Part shown: piece by piece, positions 9,073-17,726 of the stretch
How the letters are laid out: each line of letters starts with the position of its first letter
Position numbering within the stretch: the first letter of the stretch is position 1
Assembly: GCA_944392595.1 (NCBI GenBank)
Contig: CALXXD010000004.1
Span: 1-64,000, forward strand
Source of the DNA: an uncultured Alphaproteobacteria bacterium
GTDB taxonomy: Bacteria > Pseudomonadota > Alphaproteobacteria > Rs-D84
Direction of reading: 5' to 3'
DNA length: 64,000 nucleotides
Notes under the pieces: generated by a model
The model's database searches: none
The model's input: only the letters and a program-made list of their open reading frames with translations
Told to the model about the DNA's origin: nothing
Made by a program: the position numbers and the translations under genes

Positions 9073-11838
9073 ATGAAAAGGATTCTGTATTTTATCGGCA
9101 TATTCGCCGCGTGCATTGGCGTCGCCAGCGCGGCTGTGCGTGATGAAAACGCCACGAATCGTGCGACTGCGGCAACAAATCAGAATATAAATCCGCGCAC
9201 GACGACAACTGCGGCGCGCACGGGCACAACGCGCAATACGGTTGTACGAACCGCATCGCCCGCTGGGTCATCACGCGCGGCAACCACAACAACAATTTCG
9301 CGCGGCACAACTGCACGCACATCACCAAAATCATCATCGGCGTCAAAACGCGACAACACAACCGTATCCCGCGCGGCAACGGTAACAACAACACCACGCG
9401 CGACAACGGCGCGCGCCGGCACAACACGCGCGGCAACAACCGCACGTGCCACAACTTTGGACTCGGTATCCGACAGTGTATCCAGCACGCGCATCGGTGC
9501 CGCGTACGAGCAATGCAAAAGTGCATATTTCAATTGCATGGACCAGTTTTGTCAGTTAAAAAACGACGATTACCGCCGTTGTTCTTGCAGTAATCGCGTG
9601 TTTGATTTAACCGAAATTCGCGAAACTATGCAGGACGCCAGCAGTCAATTAACCGTATTCAATGAAAATCTGGACGTGGTGGGCATGACCGCAGCCCAGG
9701 CAACCGCCATGAAAACCGCGTCCGAGGGCGAAAACGCATTAACCGCGGATCAATCTGCATCAAAGCAATTATTACAGGCGATAATGAATTCCATACGTGG
9801 CGATGACGCAACGGTTGGCGGCAAATATTCCGATTTGAACAGCATAACAATTTCATTCGACACCGCAAATGCGTTCGGCACCGCCGACTCGGGCCAGGTT
9901 ATCGCATCATACAACGGGCAAAACCTGTACGATGCCGTTTATCCACAATGCCGCGAAGCGGTGCGCGCAGACTGTGACGATGCGCAATTACAGCGCGCCA
10001 TCACTGCGTATTTAATGGCAATCGAACAAGATTGTAACACGGTCGAAAGCGCGCTGGATAACCAGCGCAGCGAAATGAAGGCCGCCGTTCGCGAAAGCAG
10101 TGCTATGTTGGATTTGGCACGCGTGGAAAATCGGCAAAAGCATAATTCTGCGGATATGGCAACGTGCCTGGCCAATGTCGAAACGGCGATATTAAGCGAA
10201 GAAGTCTGTGGGTCCGGTTATCACAAATGTCTGGACAACGGCGAATTCATAGATGTATCGACCGGCGCACCAATTGCAGGCGTTGTCAATTTTTACGAAT
10301 TGGGTAACTTGTTAAAATTCGCCGAAGGCGTCGATGCAGCCGATCAAAAATTATCCAAAATCGTCGCAAACAAACAATTCGTGACTAATTTTGAAAAACG
10401 GGTTAAAAAATTTGCAGAACCTGCATTGGATGAATGTACGGAAATCGCCGACGACGTATGGGCGGAATACCTGGACCAGGCCATGTTGGATATTTATTAC
10501 GCGCAACAATCCAAAGTTGCCACGATAAAGCAGGGCTGTTTTGATTTTGTATCGACATGCTATATGGATACAAACACACAATTAACCGCGGCTATGAAGG
10601 AATTGGCCAGTGACGATACAATATTATTACAACCGGACAAAGTAACACTTACCACGGAAATGTGTCGTGATTATATCGATTCGTGCAATATGATGTTTTA
10701 CGACCAAACCGACGGACAAAATATCATCACAGATTATATCAATCATCGCCAAGATACAGACACACTGACCGCATGCCGCGCGGTGGTAAAACAATGCTTT
10801 GACGAATATGGCGGCACAGGATATGAAAATTTCTACTATCCATACAGTGGTCTGTTCAAGACGGGTATGGCATTGGATTGGTTCACGTTATACGAATATA
10901 CGGGCGATACAAATAACCCCATCCAGAACACAGAAAAGCCGGTTTCAAAATGCGCCCAGCAATTGCAATCCGTTGCATCATGCAACACGCCCGAAATGAT
11001 GCAGGCCGCATTTGGTGGATTCGACCGCATCACTGCCTCCAAAGGGCTGTACGAAGGTACGACAGAAAACGTATTTTACTATGATGCGGATGGCGAATAC
11101 AAAGTTAATGGCGAAGACGGAAAATATCCCAAATATGGTCTTTTACAAAACGCCAACTTAACAATAAAAGAAATAACAGTTGGCTCATGTGAAGGTATGG
11201 TATGCAAGCCTGATACAGTAACAGAAACAGAGATAAATAATATCAGAATATTATCCCATCATGAACCGCGTCCGACCGGCGTTGCAACCGAAATATATAA
11301 TCAAATTGTGGATAGTTTAACCACCCAGTGCATGAATGTCCAAGGCAGATTTTTGGAATTACAATTTATCAAAAACGATTTGTACCAAGAATCAAACGTG
11401 TGTATGTCCAATTTCGCAAATTCCACTGAATACGGTGGCAAACAAAGCGTATCACCAAATTTGATAGATTTGTATTTCATAGGCGATAATGGAAATGGGA
11501 ACGGCGAAGATATGTGTCCGCGCGATTATGCGTTAAATGTGGATACGCCTTCATGGGGCGCATGCCTGTGTTGGGAAAATGGCGGCCGTCGCAGTAAAAA
11601 TGGCCAAAGCCCCAAATGTTTGGCCGCACTGCCGTATAAAGACGGAAAAGACAAACAATGTCCAGAAACACCATATTCCATAACGGGCAAACCAACCGAA
11701 GACGACTGGTGCCTGGCAACCCCAACGTCAAAGAACCAGGTTTGTCCCGTTTCGTACGTCGAAAACGGCGAATCTGGACTGTGTGTCTCACCCGATGGCG
11801 AGGTGAAATTGGATAATTTGCCCGATGGATTGATGTAA
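9073..11838 (+). CDS. Large secreted Thr/Arg/Ala-rich protein with CMDxxC motif (paralog of the gene at 61624)
   Basis: 921 aa with a signal peptide ending in ASA (residue ~20). Residues ~25-150 are a low-complexity Thr/Ala/Arg/Ser domain (repeated RAATT, TTARA). Then comes YFNCMDQFCQLKNDDYRRCSCS, a compact six-cysteine-type module. The rest of the protein, rich in Asp, Glu and Cys, holds about 25 further cysteines in short CxxxC and CxxxxxC pairs up to the C terminus. The gene at 61624-62676 encodes a shorter protein with the same order: signal peptide, Thr/Arg domain, then the YxxCMDxxC...YxRCxCS module. The disulfide-type composition suggests a surface or periplasmic protein. Unknown function. 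Confidence 0.8.
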   Translation: MKRILYFIGIFAACIGVASAAVRDENATNRATAATNQNINPRTTTTAARTGTTRNTVVRTASPAGSSRAATTTTISRGTTARTSPKSSSASKRDNTTVSRAATVTTTPRATTARAGTTRAATTARATTLDSVSDSVSSTRIGAAYEQCKSAYFNCMDQFCQLKNDDYRRCSCSNRVFDLTEIRETMQDASSQLTVFNENLDVVGMTAAQATAMKTASEGENALTADQSASKQLLQAIMNSIRGDDATVGGKYSDLNSITISFDTANAFGTADSGQVIASYNGQNLYDAVYPQCREAVRADCDDAQLQRAITAYLMAIEQDCNTVESALDNQRSEMKAAVRESSAMLDLARVENRQKHNSADMATCLANVETAILSEEVCGSGYHKCLDNGEFIDVSTGAPIAGVVNFYELGNLLKFAEGVDAADQKLSKIVANKQFVTNFEKRVKKFAEPALDECTEIADDVWAEYLDQAMLDIYYAQQSKVATIKQGCFDFVSTCYMDTNTQLTAAMKELASDDTILLQPDKVTLTTEMCRDYIDSCNMMFYDQTDGQNIITDYINHRQDTDTLTACRAVVKQCFDEYGGTGYENFYYPYSGLFKTGMALDWFTLYEYTGDTNNPIQNTEKPVSKCAQQLQSVASCNTPEMMQAAFGGFDRITASKGLYEGTTENVFYYDADGEYKVNGEDGKYPKYGLLQNANLTIKEITVGSCEGMVCKPDTVTETEINNIRILSHHEPRPTGVATEIYNQIVDSLTTQCMNVQGRFLELQFIKNDLYQESNVCMSNFANSTEYGGKQSVSPNLIDLYFIGDNGNGNGEDMCPRDYALNVDTPSWGACLCWENGGRRSKNGQSPKCLAALPYKDGKDKQCPETPYSITGKPTEDDWCLATPTSKNQVCPVSYVENGESGLCVSPDGEVKLDNLPDGLM

Positions 11839-11844
11839 CTGATA

Positions 11845-11873
11845 AAATAAAAACGCCATTGGATGGGCGTTTT
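11845..11873. terminator. Bidirectional terminator between the 921-aa protein and lpxB
   Basis: AAAACGCC ATTGGAT GGGCGTTTTTATTTT has A- and T-rich arms. It lies between two convergent genes and touches the lpxB stop region. Confidence 0.75.
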
Positions 11874-13018
11874 TATTTTACTGATTTTCGTAATGCGTCG
11901 GCAATTAACGCGGCGGGCGCCCCATCGGGGCGTCGCCACAAATCATCGGCCGTCTTTAAATCATCAACCATTTTTTTACGAACCGATGGTATGGTTAATT
12001 GCTGTACAGCATTCAAAATATTTTCAGTCGTACATGCCGGGCCCAAAAATTCCGGATATACACCACGATTTAATAAAATATTAACCAAAGACACCCATTT
12101 AACACGAATAACACTGCGTACCAACCAAGTCGTTATCGGATTCATTTTATAAATTATAATTGCCGGAATATGCAACATCGCCAATTCAGCCGAAACAGTA
12201 CCACTGGCCGCAATCGCAATATAAGTCTTTTCATAAACATCATATCGTGCGGTCGCCGGCACCAATTCAGGTTTCACATCCCAATTTGCAATTTGATCGC
12301 GAATGTATTTATCCGTTGTTTCAACGGTTGGAATAATGAATTTGTATCCGCTGTAACCATCTGCCATCAATTGATGCGCCACATCGCGGAATGTGGGTAA
12401 CAAACGTTTAACCTCGGACATGCGACTGCCGGGGATAAGTGCGATAATTTTTTCATTTGCAGCCGCGCCACCCGATTTTTTACGTCCCAACAATCCGTCA
12501 GATATCGGATGGCCAACTGCAACCGTATCCAACCCATATTTTGTAAAATAAGGTATTTCAAAATCAAAAAACGCATACAGTTTATCAAACGTACGCGCGT
12601 ATTTTTTTGCACGCCCCGCACGCCAGGCCCAAACCTGGGGCGCGACCACATGATGAAACTTTAATCCGTTATTAATTAATTCGCGCCCACCGGGCATTTT
12701 GCGCAATTTTTTAATCACGCTTTTTGCGAACCCGGGCGAATCGATGGTCAAAACCACATCGGGGCGCATTTCGATAATTTCATTAACCGTCTGATTAATA
12801 CGGCGCATCAAAGTACGCGCATGGGCGGCAACCTCGATTACACCCATAACGGACAAATCCGCCATCGGGAACAGAGAATTCAACCCCGCGGCCGTCATAT
12901 TTTCACCACCAATACCAACAAATGTGACATCGTTCATTTCGCGCATTATACGCGCGCCCAAAACATCCCCAGAAACTTCGCCGGCGATTATAAAAATTTT
13001 GATTTTTTTATTCTGCAT
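11873..13018 (-). CDS. lpxB: Lipid-A-disaccharide synthase
   Basis: LpxB condenses UDP-2,3-diacylglucosamine with lipid X to form the lipid A disaccharide at the inner face of the cytoplasmic membrane. The 381-aa protein shows AGEVSGDVLGARIM at the N terminus, the conserved APQVWAWRAGRAKK, VGHPISD and LPGSR-like IPGSRMSEV motifs, and ASGTVSAELAM near the C terminus, all typical of the family (GT19). I chose the ATG at 13018, which overlaps the end of lpxA by 11 nt; an in-frame TTG at 13033 is possible. The lpxA-lpxB overlap indicates translational coupling. Confidence 0.94.
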   Translation of the reverse strand: MQNKKIKIFIIAGEVSGDVLGARIMREMNDVTFVGIGGENMTAAGLNSLFPMADLSVMGVIEVAAHARTLMRRINQTVNEIIEMRPDVVLTIDSPGFAKSVIKKLRKMPGGRELINNGLKFHHVVAPQVWAWRAGRAKKYARTFDKLYAFFDFEIPYFTKYGLDTVAVGHPISDGLLGRKKSGGAAANEKIIALIPGSRMSEVKRLLPTFRDVAHQLMADGYSGYKFIIPTVETTDKYIRDQIANWDVKPELVPATARYDVYEKTYIAIAASGTVSAELAMLHIPAIIIYKMNPITTWLVRSVIRVKWVSLVNILLNRGVYPEFLGPACTTENILNAVQQLTIPSVRKKMVDDLKTADDLWRRPDGAPAALIADALRKSVK

Positions 13019-13802
13019 TTCCAGACGTACCAATCCCGCGTTTTGACCGATTTTCTATAAAATCAATTGCGTCCATGGCGTATTTATTATTTTTAACTTC
13101 TTTGCGGACACGCGCCAAACGTTCGCCAACCGTGCCTTCTTTTTCACGGAACACGGCCGAATAGACGCTGTGAATTGCGTGCATATCTTCGTTGGTAAAT
13201 CCATGCCGCATTAATCCAACGCGATTAATGGTGCGATATACTGCACGCGCGCCATCATAAATCGCATACGGCAACACGTCATTACCAACGCCCGACATAC
13301 CGCCAATAAACGCATTACGGCCAATGCGTGCAAATTGCAGCACCATAACACCGCCGGATAAAATTGCATAATCTTCAACCTCTACATGTCCGGCGACCTG
13401 AACCAAATTAGACATCACAACGCTGTTGCCGATTTTACAATCGTGCCCCACGTGCGCATTAACCATAATCTGGCAATCGTCACCAATAACCGTCCCATCC
13501 GACGCAGGTGTCCCAGAATGAATGGTGACATATTCGCGAATTCTGCAACGTTTTCCGATGCGCAACCCCGTCATAGCGGATTCATCTTGCCATTTTAAAT
13601 CTTGGCTCATCACGCCCAAAACGGCGAACGGATAAACAATAGAATCATCGCCAATGGATGTTTTTCCATCAATAATAACATTGGACACCAATTCCACACG
13701 GTCACCCAAAACGACATTTGGGCCAACTATACAGAACGGACCAATTTTGCAATCTGCGCCCAAAACTGCGCCTTCATGAACTATTGCGGTTGGATGTATC
13801 AT
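13008..13802 (-). CDS. lpxA: Acyl-ACP--UDP-N-acetylglucosamine O-acyltransferase
   Basis: LpxA catalyses the first step of lipid A synthesis, transferring a 3-hydroxyacyl chain from ACP to UDP-GlcNAc. The 264 aa match the usual length. The N-terminal two thirds are a left-handed parallel beta helix of hexapeptide repeats (e.g. GADCKIGPFCIVGPNVVLGD). The conserved catalytic histidine context HVGHDCKIGNSVVMSN is present, and the C-terminal helical domain contains VGLMRHGFTNEDM. It lies directly upstream of lpxB. Together with lpxB this shows a lipid A-bearing outer membrane. Confidence 0.95.
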   Translation of the reverse strand: MIHPTAIVHEGAVLGADCKIGPFCIVGPNVVLGDRVELVSNVIIDGKTSIGDDSIVYPFAVLGVMSQDLKWQDESAMTGLRIGKRCRIREYVTIHSGTPASDGTVIGDDCQIMVNAHVGHDCKIGNSVVMSNLVQVAGHVEVEDYAILSGGVMVLQFARIGRNAFIGGMSGVGNDVLPYAIYDGARAVYRTINRVGLMRHGFTNEDMHAIHSVYSAVFREKEGTVGERLARVRKEVKNNKYAMDAIDFIENRSKRGIGTSGNAE

Positions 13803-13886
13803 AATTTCTGGCCTATATTTTTTATTACTTTCGCCGTAAATAGTACATTATCCGCATTAAAATTTGTATTCAATAAATATAACGAA

Positions 13887-14897
13887 TTATAACAACACAG
13901 ACAATTCACGCCATGCGGCTTTATCATGTGGCAAAGTCATCAGATATAAAATTCCCACACCCGTCACAGCGGGCATAACCGTAATGACGCCAAAAATGCA
14001 CATTGTAATTGCGAACATACGTTCCCCCGCGCGCATTGACATTTTATCCGCATGCCAAATCGACATCGCAAACATAACAAAGAACATAACCATCATCGCC
14101 AAAAACACCAACACTGATTCAGTCAGCACAAACAACGCCATACACAGCACCGACATAAACCGCATCAGCCATTTTAATTTAACATACGCACTGTGGCGAA
14201 TTGCGCCACGCGCACGAACATTGCGCAACGCAACGGTCGCCCCGGCACCCGCCGCCATTAAAATCAAGAACAACAAATGAACCGGCGTCAATGCACCCAA
14301 TTGCCCGAACCTGAAAAATTCAGGCTGCATTAATATGGCAACTGTTACAACAGTCATAATCAACACACTGCCTGCGATGGGTCTCATTTCATTACGCGCG
14401 ACGCGCCCAACCAGCAACCCGAACAAAAACGCGCCAATTTGCAGCAACGGCCCCCACCAAATATGAATATCAGACAATCCAACCGCCGCCATAACAATCA
14501 ACCAAGACGCCACAATTCCCCATTTCTGACCGCGTGACGCGCCACGAAACCGTGGCAAATTCAAAATTTTTCTGTATGACGCAATAAACACAGACGACAC
14601 AAATACAACGGCCGCCGTCAAAAACGGCAACACAGTCGCATCATCGCGCAAAACCGCATAATTCCCGCCGAACAACACAACCCACGCCAGCGTCAATATA
14701 ACGACAACCAAAGACGCACGTGGCGCAATATTGCCCGAATTCCAACCAAAACGCTGTAAAATTGCACCGCCACAAAAATACACAACTGCAAACAGTGGCA
14801 ACGCCAACATTGCCCACCACAAAAACGCAGGCGCAACCAACGCCGCATTATTAAACGCACTGACGGCACTTTGCACAATCATACTGGATTCAAACAT
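13887..14897 (-). CDS. Polytopic membrane protein, unknown
   Basis: 336 aa from the ATG at 14897 (MFESSMIVQ), with about nine or ten hydrophobic segments separated by short basic loops (e.g. ASYRKILNLPRFRGASRGQ). The C-terminal half keeps the same pattern with Met-rich helices. I do not recognise a transporter or polymerase family. It is divergent from the methyltransferase at 14936, and the 38 bp between the starts must hold both promoters. A longer form starting at 14942 would overlap the divergent gene and is less likely. Confidence 0.7.
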   Translation of the reverse strand: MFESSMIVQSAVSAFNNAALVAPAFLWWAMLALPLFAVVYFCGGAILQRFGWNSGNIAPRASLVVVILTLAWVVLFGGNYAVLRDDATVLPFLTAAVVFVSSVFIASYRKILNLPRFRGASRGQKWGIVASWLIVMAAVGLSDIHIWWGPLLQIGAFLFGLLVGRVARNEMRPIAGSVLIMTVVTVAILMQPEFFRFGQLGALTPVHLLFLILMAAGAGATVALRNVRARGAIRHSAYVKLKWLMRFMSVLCMALFVLTESVLVFLAMMVMFFVMFAMSIWHADKMSMRAGERMFAITMCIFGVITVMPAVTGVGILYLMTLPHDKAAWRELSVLL

Positions 14898-14935
14898 AAA
14901 CTTGCCTTTTTTATTTGTTGAATTATTATACAGAC

Positions 14936-15610
14936 ATGGCACAAAAACAAGAAATTTTTACCCTGATGGGCGGCCGCGTTCGCATTTTACGCGGCATATA
15001 CAATCCCACATCGGACGCGGTATGGTTGGCGGCATATTTGCCGCGCAATGTGAAAACTGTGCTGGACGTTGGCATCGGTACGGGCGGGGCGGGGCTGTGT
15101 GCAATTGCGCATAATGAAAACATTCAACTGACGGGTATCGATATATCGGAAGAAATGCTGGCCGAATGCGCAAAAAATGCAGACATAAACAACCGCAACA
15201 TTGAATTAATTAATACAGACATAACCACTTGGCGCACCGCACGCACATTTGATGCAGTAATAACAAATCCGCCTTATTTTCGCGGAACGCCCGCCAAACA
15301 CAACGCGCATCATAACGCAGATTTAACCATTTGGACCCGCAAATGCATCGCGCGCGTCCGCCCAAACGGATATTTTTGCATAATTGTATCCGCCGACAGA
15401 ATTGATGAAATTATATCTGAAACACGCCGTCATTGTGGCGGCATAACAATAATGCCTTTGTTCGGCGCGCACCGCACAGCCGAACGCGTATTATTGCGCG
15501 CCCGCGTCGGTTCGCGGGGTGGGACGACGCTGGACAGGGGGCTGCCCATGAATTACGAGCCTGTGTTACGTGATGGCTTGACTATTGATGAATGTTTGGA
15601 TACCCTTTGA
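14936..15610 (+). CDS. SAM-dependent methyltransferase, TrmN6/YfiC-like
   Basis: 224 aa. The SAM-binding motif VLDVGIGTGGAGLC is followed by GIDISEEML and the substrate-binding NPPY, the signature of N6-adenine or N5-glutamine methyltransferases. The short N terminus (LMGGRVRILRGIYNP...DAVWLAAYLP) resembles the tRNA1(Val) adenine-37 N6-methyltransferase family. The start is the ATG at 14936. The stop overlaps the start of the next gene (TGATG), so it is coupled to the M23 peptidase. The exact substrate is not proven by sequence alone. Confidence 0.82.
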   Translation: MAQKQEIFTLMGGRVRILRGIYNPTSDAVWLAAYLPRNVKTVLDVGIGTGGAGLCAIAHNENIQLTGIDISEEMLAECAKNADINNRNIELINTDITTWRTARTFDAVITNPPYFRGTPAKHNAHHNADLTIWTRKCIARVRPNGYFCIIVSADRIDEIISETRRHCGGITIMPLFGAHRTAERVLLRARVGSRGGTTLDRGLPMNYEPVLRDGLTIDECLDTL

Positions 15611-16896
15611 TGGACATGATAAATTTTATAACACGATATTTTACATCACTGTGGGCATTTATAACGTCGCCTTTTCGCGCGATGTGGCGCGTTATATGCC
15701 GCATATTTCCACCGCGTGAATTTACAGTAATGGATACCCCACGTGGCAACGTTTATACTTTCCGCCAAAGCAGTTTTTGGCGTTTTACCAAATTCTGTGG
15801 AAAATTCGGATTAATTATATGGGCGGCATGGGCAACGTATGTGTTCGTATATCACCGCCCGATGCTGCAACATCGCACCCAGGAACTGGAACAGGCAAAA
15901 TCCCTGCACGCGCGCCAGATGGCAGATTTACAGGTGTATTTGGAAAAATACAACGAATTGACGCGCGATTTGAATGTAATTGATGACAAAATACTGAACG
16001 CGACTGAATTAAGCGACAAAGAAAAAGAAAATCTGATGAATTCGCGACTGAAAACATGGGGCGAATTGGATTTTCTGCGCACCCGCCTGACCGAGGTTTT
16101 TACCAACGAAGATTATACCGCCGAATATACAAATCTGTCTGAATTATCGGCCGAATTTGAATTAACACGCGCCGAAAACGAAATGCTGAAAAAGCGCAAC
16201 GCGCAACTGATTGAATCGATGCAGCAAATCGCAACCGCAGACATACAAATAACTGATGCAGTATCAAAATTGGCAAATGAAAATATCGATACCCTGCGCG
16301 AAACCGTTAAAAATATCAGCAGCACAATCGCATCCCTGGGATTAACGCAAAATAAATTGGTGCAAAGCGCGAACAAGTTTTCAAATCCGTTTGTTGGTGC
16401 TGCATTCACCCCGATTGAATTTGATAAAGAACTGGATCCAAAATATCAAAAATTGGCCGATGATTTGGAATTATGGAATGGTTTGGCAAAATTAAACAAT
16501 ATGTTGCCATTGGGTGCGCCTGTGGAAAAGGTTCGCATAACGTCCAATTACGGCACACGCACAGACCCATTCACCGGCGAACAGAAAAAACATCGTGGGA
16601 TTGATTTTGCCGGGAAAATAGGCACTGAATTAATGGCACCCGCACCAGGGCGCGTAATATCTGCGGGCGAACGCGTGGGATATGGCACAACAGTGGAAAT
16701 CGATCACGGTTTGGGATTCACGACATTGTACGCACATCTGTCCCAGATAAACGTTGCGCGTGGTGATTGGGTGCGTCCGGGCACTGTCATCGGACTGGCG
16801 GGATCGACCGGTCGTTCGACTGGTCCGCATCTGCACTATGAAATTCGGTACAAAGGTGTGCCGTTTGATCCGACTAAATTCGTAAAGGAAAAATAA
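15610..16896 (+). CDS. M23 family metallopeptidase with membrane anchor and coiled coil
   Basis: A 428-aa peptidoglycan endopeptidase-type protein. One transmembrane segment lies near residues 60-78 (FGLIIWAAWATYVFVY), followed by a coiled coil from ~85 to 240. The C-terminal LytM/M23 domain has the zinc motifs HRGIDFAG (HxxxD) and HLHYEI (HxH), plus HGLGFTTLYAHLS. The start ATG overlaps the upstream stop. The next gene encodes a bactofilin. M23 peptidase - bactofilin pairs are known to shape cells (e.g. Csd1/CcmA in Helicobacter and similar pairs in alphaproteobacteria), so a role in local cell-wall remodelling under bactofilin control is the best inference. Confidence 0.9.
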   Translation: MDMINFITRYFTSLWAFITSPFRAMWRVICRIFPPREFTVMDTPRGNVYTFRQSSFWRFTKFCGKFGLIIWAAWATYVFVYHRPMLQHRTQELEQAKSLHARQMADLQVYLEKYNELTRDLNVIDDKILNATELSDKEKENLMNSRLKTWGELDFLRTRLTEVFTNEDYTAEYTNLSELSAEFELTRAENEMLKKRNAQLIESMQQIATADIQITDAVSKLANENIDTLRETVKNISSTIASLGLTQNKLVQSANKFSNPFVGAAFTPIEFDKELDPKYQKLADDLELWNGLAKLNNMLPLGAPVEKVRITSNYGTRTDPFTGEQKKHRGIDFAGKIGTELMAPAPGRVISAGERVGYGTTVEIDHGLGFTTLYAHLSQINVARGDWVRPGTVIGLAGSTGRSTGPHLHYEIRYKGVPFDPTKFVKEK

Positions 16897-16897
16897 A

Positions 16898-17251
16898 ATG
16901 TTGGCATTTACAAACGCAAAGGAAAAACAATCGCCGACAATCATCGGCGCAGGATGCAAATTAACAGGCGACATAAAAACAGACCACACGGTGCAAATTC
17001 ACGGCAACGTCGTCGGTAATGTTACGGCCGAAACCATCATCATCGGTCGTGGCGGGCGCGTAACTGGAAAAATTGTTGCAACGAATTTATTTCTGCACGG
17101 GGCGCTGGACGGCCCCGCCACGGTCAATACCGCCAACATTTTCAGCAACGCACAAATGACGGGCGTTCTGTCTTATTTCACATTAAACATAACGGGCAAC
17201 ACAGGCCTGGAATGCAAATTGGCCAAGCGCAAGGATAAAAAAAATGAATAA
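16898..17251 (+). CDS. Bactofilin (polymer-forming cytoskeletal protein)
   Basis: 117 aa, all in the bactofilin beta-helix domain: TIIGAGCKLTGDIKTDHTVQIHGNVVGNVTAETIIIGRGGRVTGKI in repeating short strands, ending in a basic Lys-rich tail. Bactofilins self-assemble into filaments that scaffold cell-wall enzymes. It starts one base after the M23 peptidase stop and overlaps rpiB by 8 nt, so it is in a four-gene operon. Confidence 0.92.
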   Translation: MLAFTNAKEKQSPTIIGAGCKLTGDIKTDHTVQIHGNVVGNVTAETIIIGRGGRVTGKIVATNLFLHGALDGPATVNTANIFSNAQMTGVLSYFTLNITGNTGLECKLAKRKDKKNE

Positions 17252-17690
17252 AACTATTTCCAAAGTATATATTGCCGCCGATCACCGCGGCGTCAGTGTA
17301 AAATTGTATTTGATTGAAATGCTGTCTGCGATTGGGTACAGCGTTGTAAATCTGGGGACAGACGATATGAATACGCCCGTCGATTTTCCTGATATCGCAA
17401 AAACTTTGGCGGACGCAATGGCGAACGACGAAAAATCCCGCGGCATTTTAATATGTGGTACGGGCGCAGGCATGCAAATTGCGGCAAACCGTTACCGCCA
17501 CATCCGTGCATCACGCTGCGAACGCCCAGACCAGGCCCGCGACGATCGTTTTCACGACGATATAAATGTTTTGGCGTTGGCGGCCGATGATGTTGATATA
17601 GAGGTTACATTTATGGTCGCACGCGCATTTTTGGAAAGTCCATTTGATGAATCTGAACGTCGCGTGCGTCGATTGAAAAAAATCTCGTAA
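17244..17690 (+). CDS. rpiB: Ribose-5-phosphate isomerase B
   Basis: Interconverts ribose 5-phosphate and ribulose 5-phosphate in the non-oxidative pentose phosphate pathway. 148 aa. AADHRG at residues ~10-15 binds phosphate. ILICGTGAGMQIAANR carries the catalytic Cys and the anion-hole loop, and RASRCERPDQARDDR follows. These match the RpiB/LacA family. It overlaps the bactofilin gene, which looks like positional rather than functional coupling. A transketolase lies at 33549-35333. No RpiA is visible in the window. Confidence 0.92.
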   Translation: MNKTISKVYIAADHRGVSVKLYLIEMLSAIGYSVVNLGTDDMNTPVDFPDIAKTLADAMANDEKSRGILICGTGAGMQIAANRYRHIRASRCERPDQARDDRFHDDINVLALAADDVDIEVTFMVARAFLESPFDESERRVRRLKKIS

Positions 17691-17698
17691 CAAATAAA

Positions 17699-17722
17699 GA
17701 ATCGCCCATTCGGGCGATTTCT
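17699..17722. terminator. Bidirectional terminator between rpiB and leuS
   Basis: AATCGCCC ATTC GGGCGATT stem-loop followed by TCTTTTATT. It lies between convergent genes. Confidence 0.8.
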
Positions 17723-17726
17723 TTTA

